A DNA stretch of 52,938 bases from Pseudomonas serbica (GTDB taxonomy: Bacteria > Pseudomonadota > Gammaproteobacteria > Pseudomonadales > Pseudomonadaceae), in the NCBI RefSeq assembly GCF_028823535.1, contig NZ_JAQIYM010000025.1:1-52938 (forward strand). The letters run 5' to 3'. The notes beneath the pieces were generated by a model. That model had not been told where the DNA came from and searched no databases. It saw only the letters and a list, made by a program, of their open reading frames with translations. Below, piece after piece: positions 9,020 to 17,044 of this stretch (the first letter of the stretch is position 1; each line of letters starts with the position of its first letter). The position numbers were made by a program, and so were the translations under genes.

Positions 9020-9538
9020 TCAGCCCAGCAGTTTCTCAAGCTGCGCAACGGTATCGACGGCGCCCATGGTCTTGGCGGCATCCAGCGCGGTGATGCCGTT
9101 GGCGTCTTTGGCTCGCGGATCGGCGCCCTTGCTGATCAGGTAGTCGACGACTTCGACGCGGTTGAACATCGCGGCCATCATCAGCGCGGTGCGGCCGTCG
9201 AAGGACGAACCCTCAACCTGTGCGCCCCCTTCGACCAGGGCCTTGATCACGGCCAGGTCACCCTTGAATGCCGCGCCGGCAATCGGGCTCTGGCCGTTGT
9301 CGTTGCGGATTTCCGGATCAGCCTTGTGTTCGAGCAAGACTTTTACCGTGTCCACGTGGCCGTGATAAGCGGCCAGCATCAGCAAGGTGTCGCCCTTGTG
9401 ATTGCGCAGGTTCGGCGGCAGGCCCTTGCTCAGCAGCGCTGCCATCATGGCCGCATCACCTTCGCGCGCCTTGTTGAAGACCTGTTCGGCAAACTCGGCA
9501 GCTTCTTCGGGGGTCATCTGGCGGCTTTTGTCTGACAT
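9020..9538 (-). CDS. Ankyrin-repeat protein
   Basis: The 172-residue protein has an N-terminal helix rich in E and A followed by four or five ankyrin repeats (N-H-K-G-D-T-L-L-M-L-A-A-Y-H-G-H; D-N-G-Q-S-P-I-A-G-A-A; F-D-G-R-T-A-L-M-M-A-A; D-A-N-G-I-T-A-L-D-A-A). It has no signal peptide and is presumably a cytoplasmic protein-binding scaffold. The partner is unknown. An alternative ATG four codons upstream (9550) exists. It is convergent with the PstS/OmpA gene. Confidence 0.88.
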   Translation of the reverse strand: MSDKSRQMTPEEAAEFAEQVFNKAREGDAAMMAALLSKGLPPNLRNHKGDTLLMLAAYHGHVDTVKVLLEHKADPEIRNDNGQSPIAGAAFKGDLAVIKALVEGGAQVEGSSFDGRTALMMAAMFNRVEVVDYLISKGADPRAKDANGITALDAAKTMGAVDTVAQLEKLLG

Positions 9539-9662
9539 TGAACGCTCCACTTTCAGTTTTTCACAAAGCCGACAGTTTCCCGAGCGTGCTCGTCACTGTC
9601 ACTTCTTTTTTCTGATGCGTGGCCATAGCCCTTTTCAATTGCCATCTTCAATGACCTCATAT

Positions 9663-11501
9663 TCAGTAGCGATGCTTGCCACCCTGGATGTCTGCCAGCA
9701 CCTGCTCGGTGACCTGCACATACGTCTCGGTTCCCGGCAACCAGGCATAGATCGGGTCTTCGCCGGTCCTGCCGGGGTCGAACGCTTCGTCCTTGAGGCG
9801 GGTCTTCTGGTATTTGAACGTCCCGGTGGTTTCCATTTTCACTTTTACCCGCAAAAACAGCGGCACCGCGTAGGCCGGCATGTGCTGTCGGGCGAAGGCC
9901 AGCAACTCGCTGAAATCCAGGGTCGCCAGGGATTCCGCGGGAGTGATCGCCGCCATCCCGGCACGGCCGTTGGTATTGCGCACTTCCACACCATAGGCCA
10001 CGGCCTCGGAAATATTCGGGTGCATCAGCAGGACGTTCTCGACCTCGGTGGTCGACACGTTTTCACCCTTCCAGCGGTAGGTGTCGCCCAGGCGATCGAC
10101 AAACTGGGCATGACCGAAACCGATGTTGCGCAGCAGGTCGCCGGTGTTGAAGTAGCGGTCGCCCTTGACGAACACGTCGTGCAGCACGACTTTTTCGGTC
10201 TTGCGCGGGTCGGTGTAACCATCCAGCGGTGCCTTGTCGTCGATCCTGGCCAGGAGCAGCCCCTGCTCGCCCTTGCCGACCTTGCGCATGAAACCATTGG
10301 CGCCGCGGGTCGGCGCACCGCTGTCATGGTCATACGCCGCCAGCTCCCAGGACATCAGGGAAAAGCCCACGGTATTGTCGAAATTGAGGATGTTGGTAAA
10401 GCCGATGTTGCCGTCACTGGCGGCATACAGCTCGCAGATATGCTCGACCGCGAAGCGTGTCTTGAACTCGGCCCAGGCGCCGGGACGCAGACCGTTGCCG
10501 ATCATCTTGGTCACGCCGTGCTTACTGTCGTCGGCACTGGGTGGCTGGTCGACCAGGTAGCGACATAGTTCGCCGACATAGCCCAGGGTGGTTGCCCGGT
10601 ACTTGCGAACGTCGCTCCAGAACTGGCTGGCACTGAACTTGCGGCGGATGGCGAACCCCGAGGCCCCGCTGATGGCCGAGCCCCAGCACACGCACAGGCC
10701 GGTGGCGTGATAGAGCGGCAACGGACAGTAGACGATGTCCTCGGGACGCATATCCAGGGCGATCATGCCGAAGCTGGCGCAACTGCGCATCCAGCGCCCG
10801 TGCTTGAAAACCCCGGCCTTGGGCAACCCGGTGGTGCCCGAGGTATAGATGTAGAAACAGGGATCGTCGAAAAAGACCTGCCGGCTGCTGGCGGGGTTGT
10901 CGCTGCAGGCATCGATGCTGGCCGTCATCAGGTTGACGAACCCCTCGGGCGCAATTCCCGGGTGGCTGTAGGTGTCCTGGTCGGCAACGAACCAGGTACG
11001 CGTCATTTCGATCGGTACCCGTTCGCGCACGGCCAGGTAGGCCGGGACCAGCTCCGCGCCAACGACAATGGCCGCCGGCGTCACCAGGTTCAGGCTGTGG
11101 GTCAGGGTATCGCGGGTTTGCGAGGTGTTGAGCAACGCGCCGATGGCACCGACCTTGGCCACCGCCAGGAGGGTCACCAGCAGTTCCGGGCGGTTCTCCA
11201 TGAACACCGCCACCACGTCGCCCTTGCCGATGCCCTCGGCGATCAGGTGATGGGCGATGGAGTTGGCCCAACGGTTGACCTGGGCGTAAGTCAGTTGCAC
11301 TTCGCCGCAGAGCAAGGCCGGGCCTTCGGGATTGCGCAGGGTGGCCTGCTCGAAACTCCAGCCCAGCCCACACGCCTGGGTCGGATCCTTGACGTTGGCA
11401 ACCTTCATGCCCTTGACCACCCGAGGAATGGCTTTGGCAATGGAAGGCAGCTTGCGGAGCATCATGCCCCAGGTGATGGTGTCGCGCTGCGTGCGGCTCA
11501 T
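9663..11501 (-). CDS. Long-chain acyl-CoA synthetase (FadD6/FATP-type)
   Basis: This 612-residue adenylate-forming enzyme has the AMP-binding P-loop Y-I-Y-T-S-G-T-T-G-L-P-K near residues 213-224, the Y-x-x-S-D-G-N-I-G-F adenine site, the Y-F-N-T-G-D-L-L motif and the hinge/lysine region F-K-Y-Q-K-T-R-L near the end. Family members activate long- or very-long-chain fatty acids to CoA esters in the cytoplasm. The length fits the FATP-like subgroup, which is longer than FadD. It stands alone, divergent from the sigma-54 promoter region at 11681-11798. Exact chain-length specificity cannot be read. Confidence 0.88.
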   Translation of the reverse strand: MSRTQRDTITWGMMLRKLPSIAKAIPRVVKGMKVANVKDPTQACGLGWSFEQATLRNPEGPALLCGEVQLTYAQVNRWANSIAHHLIAEGIGKGDVVAVFMENRPELLVTLLAVAKVGAIGALLNTSQTRDTLTHSLNLVTPAAIVVGAELVPAYLAVRERVPIEMTRTWFVADQDTYSHPGIAPEGFVNLMTASIDACSDNPASSRQVFFDDPCFYIYTSGTTGLPKAGVFKHGRWMRSCASFGMIALDMRPEDIVYCPLPLYHATGLCVCWGSAISGASGFAIRRKFSASQFWSDVRKYRATTLGYVGELCRYLVDQPPSADDSKHGVTKMIGNGLRPGAWAEFKTRFAVEHICELYAASDGNIGFTNILNFDNTVGFSLMSWELAAYDHDSGAPTRGANGFMRKVGKGEQGLLLARIDDKAPLDGYTDPRKTEKVVLHDVFVKGDRYFNTGDLLRNIGFGHAQFVDRLGDTYRWKGENVSTTEVENVLLMHPNISEAVAYGVEVRNTNGRAGMAAITPAESLATLDFSELLAFARQHMPAYAVPLFLRVKVKMETTGTFKYQKTRLKDEAFDPGRTGEDPIYAWLPGTETYVQVTEQVLADIQGGKHRY

Positions 11502-11680
11502 GGCGGTTCCCGTTGAATCTTCTTATTGTCGGGCGGCATTGATCGACCCCGAAAATACGTCAACGGTTCTGCAGCTGTACACGCGGTTTTTGAAATGTTT
11601 TGTATCCGCGACAACCTCGTTTGAAATCATGAGCGCGTACGCGACAAATGGTTCCATCGAAACGCCGACGACCACGCAAA

Positions 11681-11722
11681 ATGCAGGATGCACGATAGCC
11701 ATTCATGCAGATTGCACGAAAG
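11681..11722 (+). promoter_or_regulatory. Tandem 18-bp direct repeats, probable enhancer for a sigma-54 activator
   Basis: Two copies, ATGCAGgaTGCACGAtAG at 11681-11698 and ATGCAGatTGCACGAaAG at 11705-11722, lie 24 bases apart and share TGCACGA. They sit about 85-130 bases upstream of the start point predicted from the -24/-12 box at 11783, the usual place for a bacterial enhancer-binding protein. Which activator binds is unknown. Confidence 0.5.
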
Positions 11723-11735
11723 CAAAAAACACAAG

Positions 11736-11748
11736 AATCTATAAGTTG
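11736..11748 (+). promoter_or_regulatory. IHF-like site
   Basis: AATCTATAAGTTG matches the IHF consensus WATCAANNNNTTR except for one base and lies in an AT-rich stretch between the tandem repeats and the sigma-54 box, where a DNA bend would be expected. Confidence 0.4.
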
Positions 11749-11782
11749 TTGTTTTAATTGAATATTTTAGAGGCGCAAATAC

Positions 11783-11798
11783 TGGCACAATCACTGCA
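11783..11798 (+). promoter_or_regulatory. Sigma-54 (-24/-12) promoter of the DUF3509 gene
   Basis: TGGCACaatcaCTGCA matches TGGCAC-N5-TTGCA with one mismatch and exact GG-to-GC spacing of 12. It predicts transcription from about 11809, giving a leader of about 37 bases before the ATG at 11846. The whole 344-base gap upstream of the gene is accounted for by this promoter region. Confidence 0.6.
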
Positions 11799-11845
11799 AC
11801 CGTCTACTCATGCTTGCCATTCAAGAGCTAACGGAGCTGATAGAC

Positions 11846-12121
11846 ATGAGCCTGATCCAAGAAAAATTCTCTTCCTTGTTCTCCAACTTCGACGTGACCA
11901 CCCAGGATCGACCAGACGGTGGGATCCTGCTCACCTTGCGCAGCGAAGGCAGGGAATTCAAACGCTCGATTTCCTACCAGCAACTGCACAATGGCGACCA
12001 ATTGTCGTGGGTCATCAGCGCCATCCGCCGCGATCTGGCCGAACAGGCCAGCGAGTTGCCGCAAATCTCCATGCTGCAAAGCCAGCAGCGCTTTGCCTTG
12101 CCGACCTATCATTCGCTGTAA
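11846..12121 (+). CDS. DUF3509 small protein
   Basis: The 91-residue protein begins M-S-L-I-Q-E-K-F-S-S and matches the Pseudomonas-restricted DUF3509 family in length and in the pattern T-L-R-S-E-G-R-E-F-K-R-S-I-S-Y-Q-Q-L near residues 34-50 (family recalled, not searched). It has no signal peptide or membrane segment. Function is unknown. acggagctgatag precedes the ATG; a longer reading from 11810 lacks a ribosome site and the family start. It appears monocistronic, ends in a hairpin at 12144-12174, and lies under a well-formed sigma-54 promoter. That points to nitrogen, carbon or stress control. Confidence 0.8.
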   Translation: MSLIQEKFSSLFSNFDVTTQDRPDGGILLTLRSEGREFKRSISYQQLHNGDQLSWVISAIRRDLAEQASELPQISMLQSQQRFALPTYHSL

Positions 12122-12143
12122 GTGTCGCGCCGCGTTAAACCAA

Positions 12144-12174
12144 CAGGCCGTGCAAGCTTGCGCTTCACGGCCTG
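12144..12174. terminator. Hairpin between convergent DUF3509 and mtnD-like genes
   Basis: caggccgtg (12144-12152) pairs perfectly with cacggcctg (12166-12174), followed by gatttgttt. It serves transcripts from at least the plus strand, and the loop contains a second small palindrome (gcaagcttgc). Confidence 0.6.
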
Positions 12175-12185
12175 GATTTGTTTGG

Positions 12186-12743
12186 TCAGTGACTGATCGC
12201 CAAGTCGTCCATTCGCGGGAATCGACCGGCAATGTCGTCGCCGGTGAAATTGGCCTGCCGAGGCTGGCCCACGGATAGACGCAGAGCCACGACAAAGGGC
12301 TGTTCGCCGATGTCCAGCCACTGCCGAGTGCCCGCCGGCAGCGTAATCAGGTCATTTTTCTCGCAGAGCACGGCGTAGACGTAATCGTCGATGCGCACAG
12401 ATATCAAGGCGCTTCCCGAAGCGAACAGCAGGACTTCGTCCTGGTCCTGGCGCTGTTCGTCGAAGAGACTGGTGCGAATCGAGTCTTTTTGCAGGTGATC
12501 GCGGTCGAGGCTGATCACATCGACCGCGCGCAACCCGTGCTCGGTCATCAGGCTGTCGATCGGCCCCTGATAGGCATTGATGACATCGTCGTGGCTGGCG
12601 CCGGGACGGATCTTCGCCGTGGCTGGCCAGCGGTCGAAGCGCACGCCCTGCTCGGCGAGGGTCGAGGCGATGTCTTCGAAATGGGTCAGCACCTTGTTGG
12701 GTAATTCAGGACTGGAAACGTGATAAACGGACAGGCTGCTCAT
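12186..12743 (-). CDS. Acireductone dioxygenase homologue lacking its metal-binding histidines
   Basis: The 185-residue cupin aligns along its length with MtnD of the methionine salvage pathway (start M-S-S-L-S-V-Y-H; V-L-C-E-K-N-D-L-I-T-L-P-A-G-T-R). Active enzymes bind Fe or Ni through H-x-H-x3-E and a later His. Here the motif reads Q97-R-Q99-D-Q-D-E103 and Q141, so all three histidines are glutamine and only the glutamate survives. I checked both motifs against the DNA. It follows the MFS gene by 12 bases with a good AAGGAG site. The mtnB and mtnC neighbours I recall at this locus in P. aeruginosa are absent. It is probably not an active ARD and may be a binding protein or a relic. Confidence 0.85.
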   Translation of the reverse strand: MSSLSVYHVSSPELPNKVLTHFEDIASTLAEQGVRFDRWPATAKIRPGASHDDVINAYQGPIDSLMTEHGLRAVDVISLDRDHLQKDSIRTSLFDEQRQDQDEVLLFASGSALISVRIDDYVYAVLCEKNDLITLPAGTRQWLDIGEQPFVVALRLSVGQPRQANFTGDDIAGRFPRMDDLAISH

Positions 12744-12755
12744 CTGGGCAACTCC

Positions 12756-13916
12756 TTAAGGGTTCAAGAGGGAGCGCGTGTCCTCTTGCATTCGTGTGGC
12801 AATGATAACGGCTGCCGCCAGCGCTGCGAGGCTGGCAATACTAAAGGTTAAGGGAGCGCCAAGGGCATTCCAGCTGTAACCGGAATACAGCGCGCCCACT
12901 GCGCCACCGGTGCCGGCCAGGGCGGCGTACAACGCCTGGCCCTGCCCTTGCTGGCGTGGGCCGAAGCTGCGCTGCACAAACTGGATGGCCGCGGCGTGAA
13001 AGCTGCCGAACGTCGCTGCGTGCAACACTTGGGCAAACAACAACACCCAGAGGAATTCGGCCAACGAACCGAGCAGCAGCCAACGCAACGCGGCCAGAAG
13101 AAAACTCGCCAGCAGCACGCGCCGTACCGAGAAGCGCGCGAGGATCCGGCTCATCGCCATGAACATCAGCACCTCGGCCACCACGCCAACGGCCCAGAGC
13201 ATGCCGATCACGCCCCGGCTGTAGCCCAGTCGCTCCAGGTGCAGGGTGAGAAAGGTGTAATACGGACCGTGGCTCATTTGCATCAGCGCCACGCACGCGT
13301 AAAACGCCAACACCCCGGGGCTGCGCAGTTGTGCAAGGAAACCCTCTCCGGTCAGTCGCTCGCCCTGGACGGGGTGGGCGTTCGGGACCCACAGGCTGCT
13401 GAGGACGATCCCGGCCATGATCAGCACCAGCGCCGCGGGGTAAATGTCCAGGCTGAGCCATTCGAACAAGCGCCCGAGCGCCACCACCGTGATGATGAAA
13501 CCGATCGAGCCCCACAGGCGAATCTGGCTGTAGCGGGAGGCCTGGCCTTGCAGGTGCGCCAGGGTAATGACCTCGAACTGCGGCAGCACCGCATGCCAGA
13601 AGAACGCGTGCAAGGCCATGACCATCGCCAGCCAGGCATAGGTCTGGCTGACGAAGATCAGCGAAAAAGTCAGCAACGTGCACACTGCGCCGAAGCGCAC
13701 GATGGCCAGCCGCCGCCCGGTATAGTCGCCGAGCCAGCCCCAGAGGTTCGGGGCTACGCAACGCATCAGCATGGGGATTGCCACCAGCTCGCCGATGCGC
13801 GCCGCGGAGAATCCCAGGTGATCGAAGTACAGCGCCAGAAAAGGCGCTGTCGAACCGAGCAAGGCGAAATAAAACAGATAAAAGCTGGAAAGCCGCCAGT
13901 ACGGGAGCGCCGTCAC
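12756..13916 (-). CDS. MFS transporter (HcaT/nucleoside-permease-like)
   Basis: This 386-residue protein has about 12 membrane segments and the MFS motif G-W-L-G-D-Y-T-G-R-R between helices 2 and 3. It resembles the YcaD/HcaT branch in length and in the loop R-Y-S-Q-I-R-L-W-G-S-I-G-F. The GTG start (13916) lies eight bases after the aroC stop, so it is probably co-transcribed with aroC and the mtnD-like gene. The substrate is unknown; the link with methionine salvage genes in relatives hints at a sulfur nucleoside, which is inference. Confidence 0.85.
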   Translation of the reverse strand: MTALPYWRLSSFYLFYFALLGSTAPFLALYFDHLGFSAARIGELVAIPMLMRCVAPNLWGWLGDYTGRRLAIVRFGAVCTLLTFSLIFVSQTYAWLAMVMALHAFFWHAVLPQFEVITLAHLQGQASRYSQIRLWGSIGFIITVVALGRLFEWLSLDIYPAALVLIMAGIVLSSLWVPNAHPVQGERLTGEGFLAQLRSPGVLAFYACVALMQMSHGPYYTFLTLHLERLGYSRGVIGMLWAVGVVAEVLMFMAMSRILARFSVRRVLLASFLLAALRWLLLGSLAEFLWVLLFAQVLHAATFGSFHAAAIQFVQRSFGPRQQGQGQALYAALAGTGGAVGALYSGYSWNALGAPLTFSIASLAALAAAVIIATRMQEDTRSLLNP

Positions 13917-13923
13917 CGTTGAC

Positions 13924-15015
13924 TCAAATCTGGCCCAGCACCGGCGTGTTCACCCGCACATCAGCGTTCTGGCCACGATGACGCAGCAGGTGGTCCATCA
14001 GCACGATAGCCATCATCGCTTCGGCGATCGGCGTGGCGCGGATGCCGACGCACGGGTCGTGACGGCCCTTGGTGATGACGTCCACCGGGTTGCCATGGAT
14101 GTCGATGGATCGGCCCGGCGTGGTGATGCTGGACGTCGGCTTCAACGCCAGGTGGGCCACGATCGGCTGGCCGGACGAGATGCCGCCGAGAATGCCGCCC
14201 GCGTTGTTGCTGAGGAAACCTTCTGGCGTCATTTCATCGCGATGCTCGGTGCCGCGCTGGGCGACGCTGGCGAAACCGGCGCCGATTTCCACGCCCTTGA
14301 CCGCGTTGATGCTCATCAGGGCATGGGCCAGTTCCGCGTCAAGACGGTCGAAAATCGGCTCGCCCAACCCTGGCATCACGCCTTCGGCGACCACGGTGAT
14401 CTTTGCACCCACCGAATCCTGGTCGCGGCGCAACTGGTCCATATAGGCTTCCAGCTCCGGCACTTTGTCCGGATCGGGGCTGAAAAATGCGTTCTGCTCC
14501 ACCGAATCCCAGGTCTTGAACGGGATTTCGATCGGGCCGAGCTGGCTCATGTAGCCGCGAATGACGATGCCCTGGGTCGCCAGGTACTTCTTGGCAATTG
14601 CGCCGGCTGCCACGCGCATCGCGGTTTCCCGGGCCGAGCTGCGGCCGCCGCCGCGATAATCGCGCTCACCGTATTTGTGGTGGTAGGTGTAGTCGGCGTG
14701 TGCCGGACGGAACAAGTCCTTGATCGCCGAGTAGTCCTTGGACTTCTGGTCGGTGTTGCGAATCAGCAAGCCGATGGAGCAGCCGGTGGTGCGCCCCTCG
14801 AACACGCCCGAGAGGATTTCGACTTCATCGGCCTCCTGGCGCTGGGTGGTGTGACGACTGGTGCCAGGCTTGCGCCGATCCAGGTCGCGCTGCAGATCCT
14901 CAAGGGAAATCTCCAGGCCCGGCGGGCAGCCATCGACAATGGCGACCAACGCCGGTCCATGGCTTTCGCCAGCGGTGGTGACAGTGAACAGCTTGCCGTA
15001 GGTATTGCCGGACAT
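13924..15015 (-). CDS. aroC: Chorismate synthase
   Basis: The 363-residue enzyme makes chorismate from EPSP with reduced FMN, the last step of the shikimate pathway. It begins M-S-G-N-T-Y-G-K-L-F and contains the family signatures G-E-S-H-G near residue 16, R-P-G-H/R-P-A-H-A-D-Y near 105 and Y-R-G-G-G-R-S-S-A-R-E-T near 122. The ATG at 15015 has GGAG at a good distance. A reading from 15087 would add 24 residues foreign to the family. It heads the aroC-MFS-mtnD-like transcript and is divergent from the hydrolase gene. Confidence 0.97.
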   Translation of the reverse strand: MSGNTYGKLFTVTTAGESHGPALVAIVDGCPPGLEISLEDLQRDLDRRKPGTSRHTTQRQEADEVEILSGVFEGRTTGCSIGLLIRNTDQKSKDYSAIKDLFRPAHADYTYHHKYGERDYRGGGRSSARETAMRVAAGAIAKKYLATQGIVIRGYMSQLGPIEIPFKTWDSVEQNAFFSPDPDKVPELEAYMDQLRRDQDSVGAKITVVAEGVMPGLGEPIFDRLDAELAHALMSINAVKGVEIGAGFASVAQRGTEHRDEMTPEGFLSNNAGGILGGISSGQPIVAHLALKPTSSITTPGRSIDIHGNPVDVITKGRHDPCVGIRATPIAEAMMAIVLMDHLLRHRGQNADVRVNTPVLGQI

Positions 15016-15158
15016 GCAGGACGCTCCGTGAAATGAACCTGAATACGTAATGCGCGCCAGTATACGCAGGCTATCCAAGTAGTTCATCCTCGAACCTATG
15101 CCCGAACCTTATGGGTGCTTGCGAGTCCAACCGGCACCTCGATGATGATGGCCCGACA

Positions 15159-16109
15159 ATGCTGCGAGTTATAGCCTTGAGCCTTACCCTGATTTCCGGC
15201 TTCGCCCAGGCCACTGTCCTGCAGCGGCCGATCACCCTGGATACCGGCACCGGTGAGCTTTTCGGCTCCTTGTTGCTGCCTAAATCCGACACACCAGTGC
15301 CGGTTGTCTTGATCATTTCCGGCTCCGGCCCAACCGATCGCGACGGAAACAATCCCGAGGGCGGGCGCAATGACAGCCTCAAGCGCCTGGCCTGGGTGCT
15401 GGCCAAACACAACATCGCCAGCGTGCGCTACGACAAGCGCGGCGTGGCGGCGAGCCTGCCCGCTACCCCTGACGAACGCAATTTGTCGGTGGAAGCCTAT
15501 GTCGCCGACACCCAAGCCTGGGGCCGCAAACTCAAGACCGACCCGCGCTTCAGCCAACTGATCCTGCTGGGCCACAGCGAAGGTGCCTTGATCGCCAGCC
15601 TCGCGGCGCCGAGCGTCGATGCGGCGGCGGTTATTTCCGTGTCCGGCAGCGCCCGGCCGATCGACCAGGTGCTGCGCCAGCAACTGGGCAATCGCCTGCC
15701 TGCCCCACTGCTGCTGCGCAGCAATGAACTGCTCGACAGCCTCAAGGCCGGGAAAACCGACGACAACGTGCCAGCGCCCCTGCAGGTGATTTTCCGTCCC
15801 AGTGTGCAGCCGTACCTGATTTCGCTGTTCCGCCAGGATCCCGCTGCGGCGTTCGCGAAGCTGAAAATGCCGGCGCTGATCATCCAGGGCAGCAATGACA
15901 TCCAGGTCGGGGTCAATGACGCCCGGTTGCTCAAGGCGGCCAAACCGGACGCCGAACTGGCGCTGATCGAAGGCATGAACCACGTCATGCGCATCGTGCC
16001 CAACGACGTCAAGCGCCAATTGGCTTCCTACAAAGACCCGCAATTGCCGCTGGCAGCGGAACTCGGCACGCGAATCCTCGCTTTTATTGACGGACTTCGC
16101 GCTTCTTGA
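15159..16109 (+). CDS. Secreted alpha/beta hydrolase
   Basis: The 316-residue protein has a signal peptide (M-L-R-V-I-A-L-S-L-T-L-I-S-G-F-A-Q-A) and an alpha/beta-hydrolase fold. It shows the oxyanion-type I-S-G-S-G-P-T-D-R-D-G near residues 50-60, nucleophile elbow G-H-S-E-G near 145, a late D in I-Q-G-S-N-D-I-Q-V and the catalytic His in G-M-N-H-V-M. D-R-D-G-N-N is typical of the YpeB/acyl-peptidase-like group. It probably acts in the periplasm on an ester or acyl substrate not identifiable here. The start is chosen to give the signal peptide. Confidence 0.85.
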   Translation: MLRVIALSLTLISGFAQATVLQRPITLDTGTGELFGSLLLPKSDTPVPVVLIISGSGPTDRDGNNPEGGRNDSLKRLAWVLAKHNIASVRYDKRGVAASLPATPDERNLSVEAYVADTQAWGRKLKTDPRFSQLILLGHSEGALIASLAAPSVDAAAVISVSGSARPIDQVLRQQLGNRLPAPLLLRSNELLDSLKAGKTDDNVPAPLQVIFRPSVQPYLISLFRQDPAAAFAKLKMPALIIQGSNDIQVGVNDARLLKAAKPDAELALIEGMNHVMRIVPNDVKRQLASYKDPQLPLAAELGTRILAFIDGLRAS

Positions 16110-16152
16110 GCGCTGTTGCCCTCCAGTCTTGAAAAAAACGGCCGATAAGCCT

Positions 16153-16180
16153 TTGTCGCCAGTGCCATCGCTGGCGACAA
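16153..16180. repeat. 10-bp inverted repeat upstream of the conserved hypothetical gene
   Basis: ttgtcgccag (16153-16162) and ctggcgacaa (16171-16180) are perfect complements with an 8-base loop. There is no U-tract. It may stop hydrolase transcripts inefficiently or act as an operator for the gene at 16208. Confidence 0.5.
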
Positions 16181-16207
16181 GCAGAGCTTGGACAGGATCT
16201 CGCCGTT

Positions 16208-16999
16208 ATGACCGATACCCCGACTTCACCCGACACCACCGCTGAAAAAGAGGCACCGCCAGTGGTCGAGCTGCCTTGGGCGGACGTCGACGTCGAGCAC
16301 CCGAAGATGCTCCGTCTGGCGCCGCTGCAGACCGATCGCAATACCGGTGGGCGGCCCCTGCGCTTTGTCGAGTTCGGTTATGCCGAGCGCCACGACAAGG
16401 CTCACAGCCTGATGCGCATGCGCATCACCCTGCCCGGCCAGCGGGTGCGAAAGGAGCAGAATCATCTGGATGTGTGGGTCGATCACGCGGAAAAACGCGT
16501 GCATTTCGGACCTGACAGCGGCCTGCAAATCGAACCGCTGAACCGCGGCATCGGCCGCTTCATGGCCGCACACGGCATCAACTGGGCGAAAAAACGCTGG
16601 CCGGGTTACACCGTAGAGGGCACCGACCTCAACAACAAGGACGCGCTGAACGAAGACACGCGCCTGCGTCGCGATCACTTTTTGCGGGTGCACGGTTTCG
16701 ACGTGGTCTACGCCGATGCCCAGCATTTGAAAGGCAGCGTCACAGAAGTCAGGGTTGGTGACTTGCTGGGCGACTGGAACACCGAGAAAGTCCAGGTGGT
16801 GACGATTCTCGAGGCGGCGCAGATGCTCCAGCAAGCCGAGCAGAACCTGGCCGAGCAGGAAGTCAAACTCAAGAAACACGAAGAGAAGGTCAGCAAATAC
16901 CAGCGTGAAGACGCCGGTTTGCGCTTTACCATTGCGTGTCTGGTGGCGTTTGCGGTGTTTCAGGCGGGGTTGTTGATCTGGATTGCGACGCACCGTTGA
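16208..16999 (+). CDS. Conserved hypothetical protein with coiled coil and C-terminal membrane anchor
   Basis: I do not recognise a named family for this 263-residue protein. Residues 1-20 are acidic and low complexity. Residues 30-190 form a globular part with many conserved-looking charged and aromatic positions (R-F-V-E-F-G-Y; G-I-G-R-F-M; V-H-G-F-D-V-V-Y). Residues about 200-240 are a Q/E/K-rich coiled coil and 243-259 one hydrophobic helix (T-I-A-C-L-V-A-F-A-V-F), followed by four residues. It is thus probably tail-anchored in the inner membrane facing the cytoplasm. The position between a hydrolase and prmB matches a hypothetical gene I recall in P. aeruginosa. Confidence 0.8.
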   Translation: MTDTPTSPDTTAEKEAPPVVELPWADVDVEHPKMLRLAPLQTDRNTGGRPLRFVEFGYAERHDKAHSLMRMRITLPGQRVRKEQNHLDVWVDHAEKRVHFGPDSGLQIEPLNRGIGRFMAAHGINWAKKRWPGYTVEGTDLNNKDALNEDTRLRRDHFLRVHGFDVVYADAQHLKGSVTEVRVGDLLGDWNTEKVQVVTILEAAQMLQQAEQNLAEQEVKLKKHEEKVSKYQREDAGLRFTIACLVAFAVFQAGLLIWIATHR

Positions 17000-17005
17000 G
17001 ACGGT

Positions 17006-17036
17006 GACCGTTCCCACGCTCTGCGTGGGAACGGTC
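17006..17036. repeat. Hairpin of the gttcccacgc/gcgtgggaac type between convergent genes
   Basis: gaccgttcccacg and cgtgggaacggtc form a perfect 13-bp stem with loop ctctg. This sequence is a very common extragenic palindrome in P. fluorescens-group genomes (recalled). Here it can end both convergent transcripts. Confidence 0.8.
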
Positions 17037-17044
17037 AGGACGGG

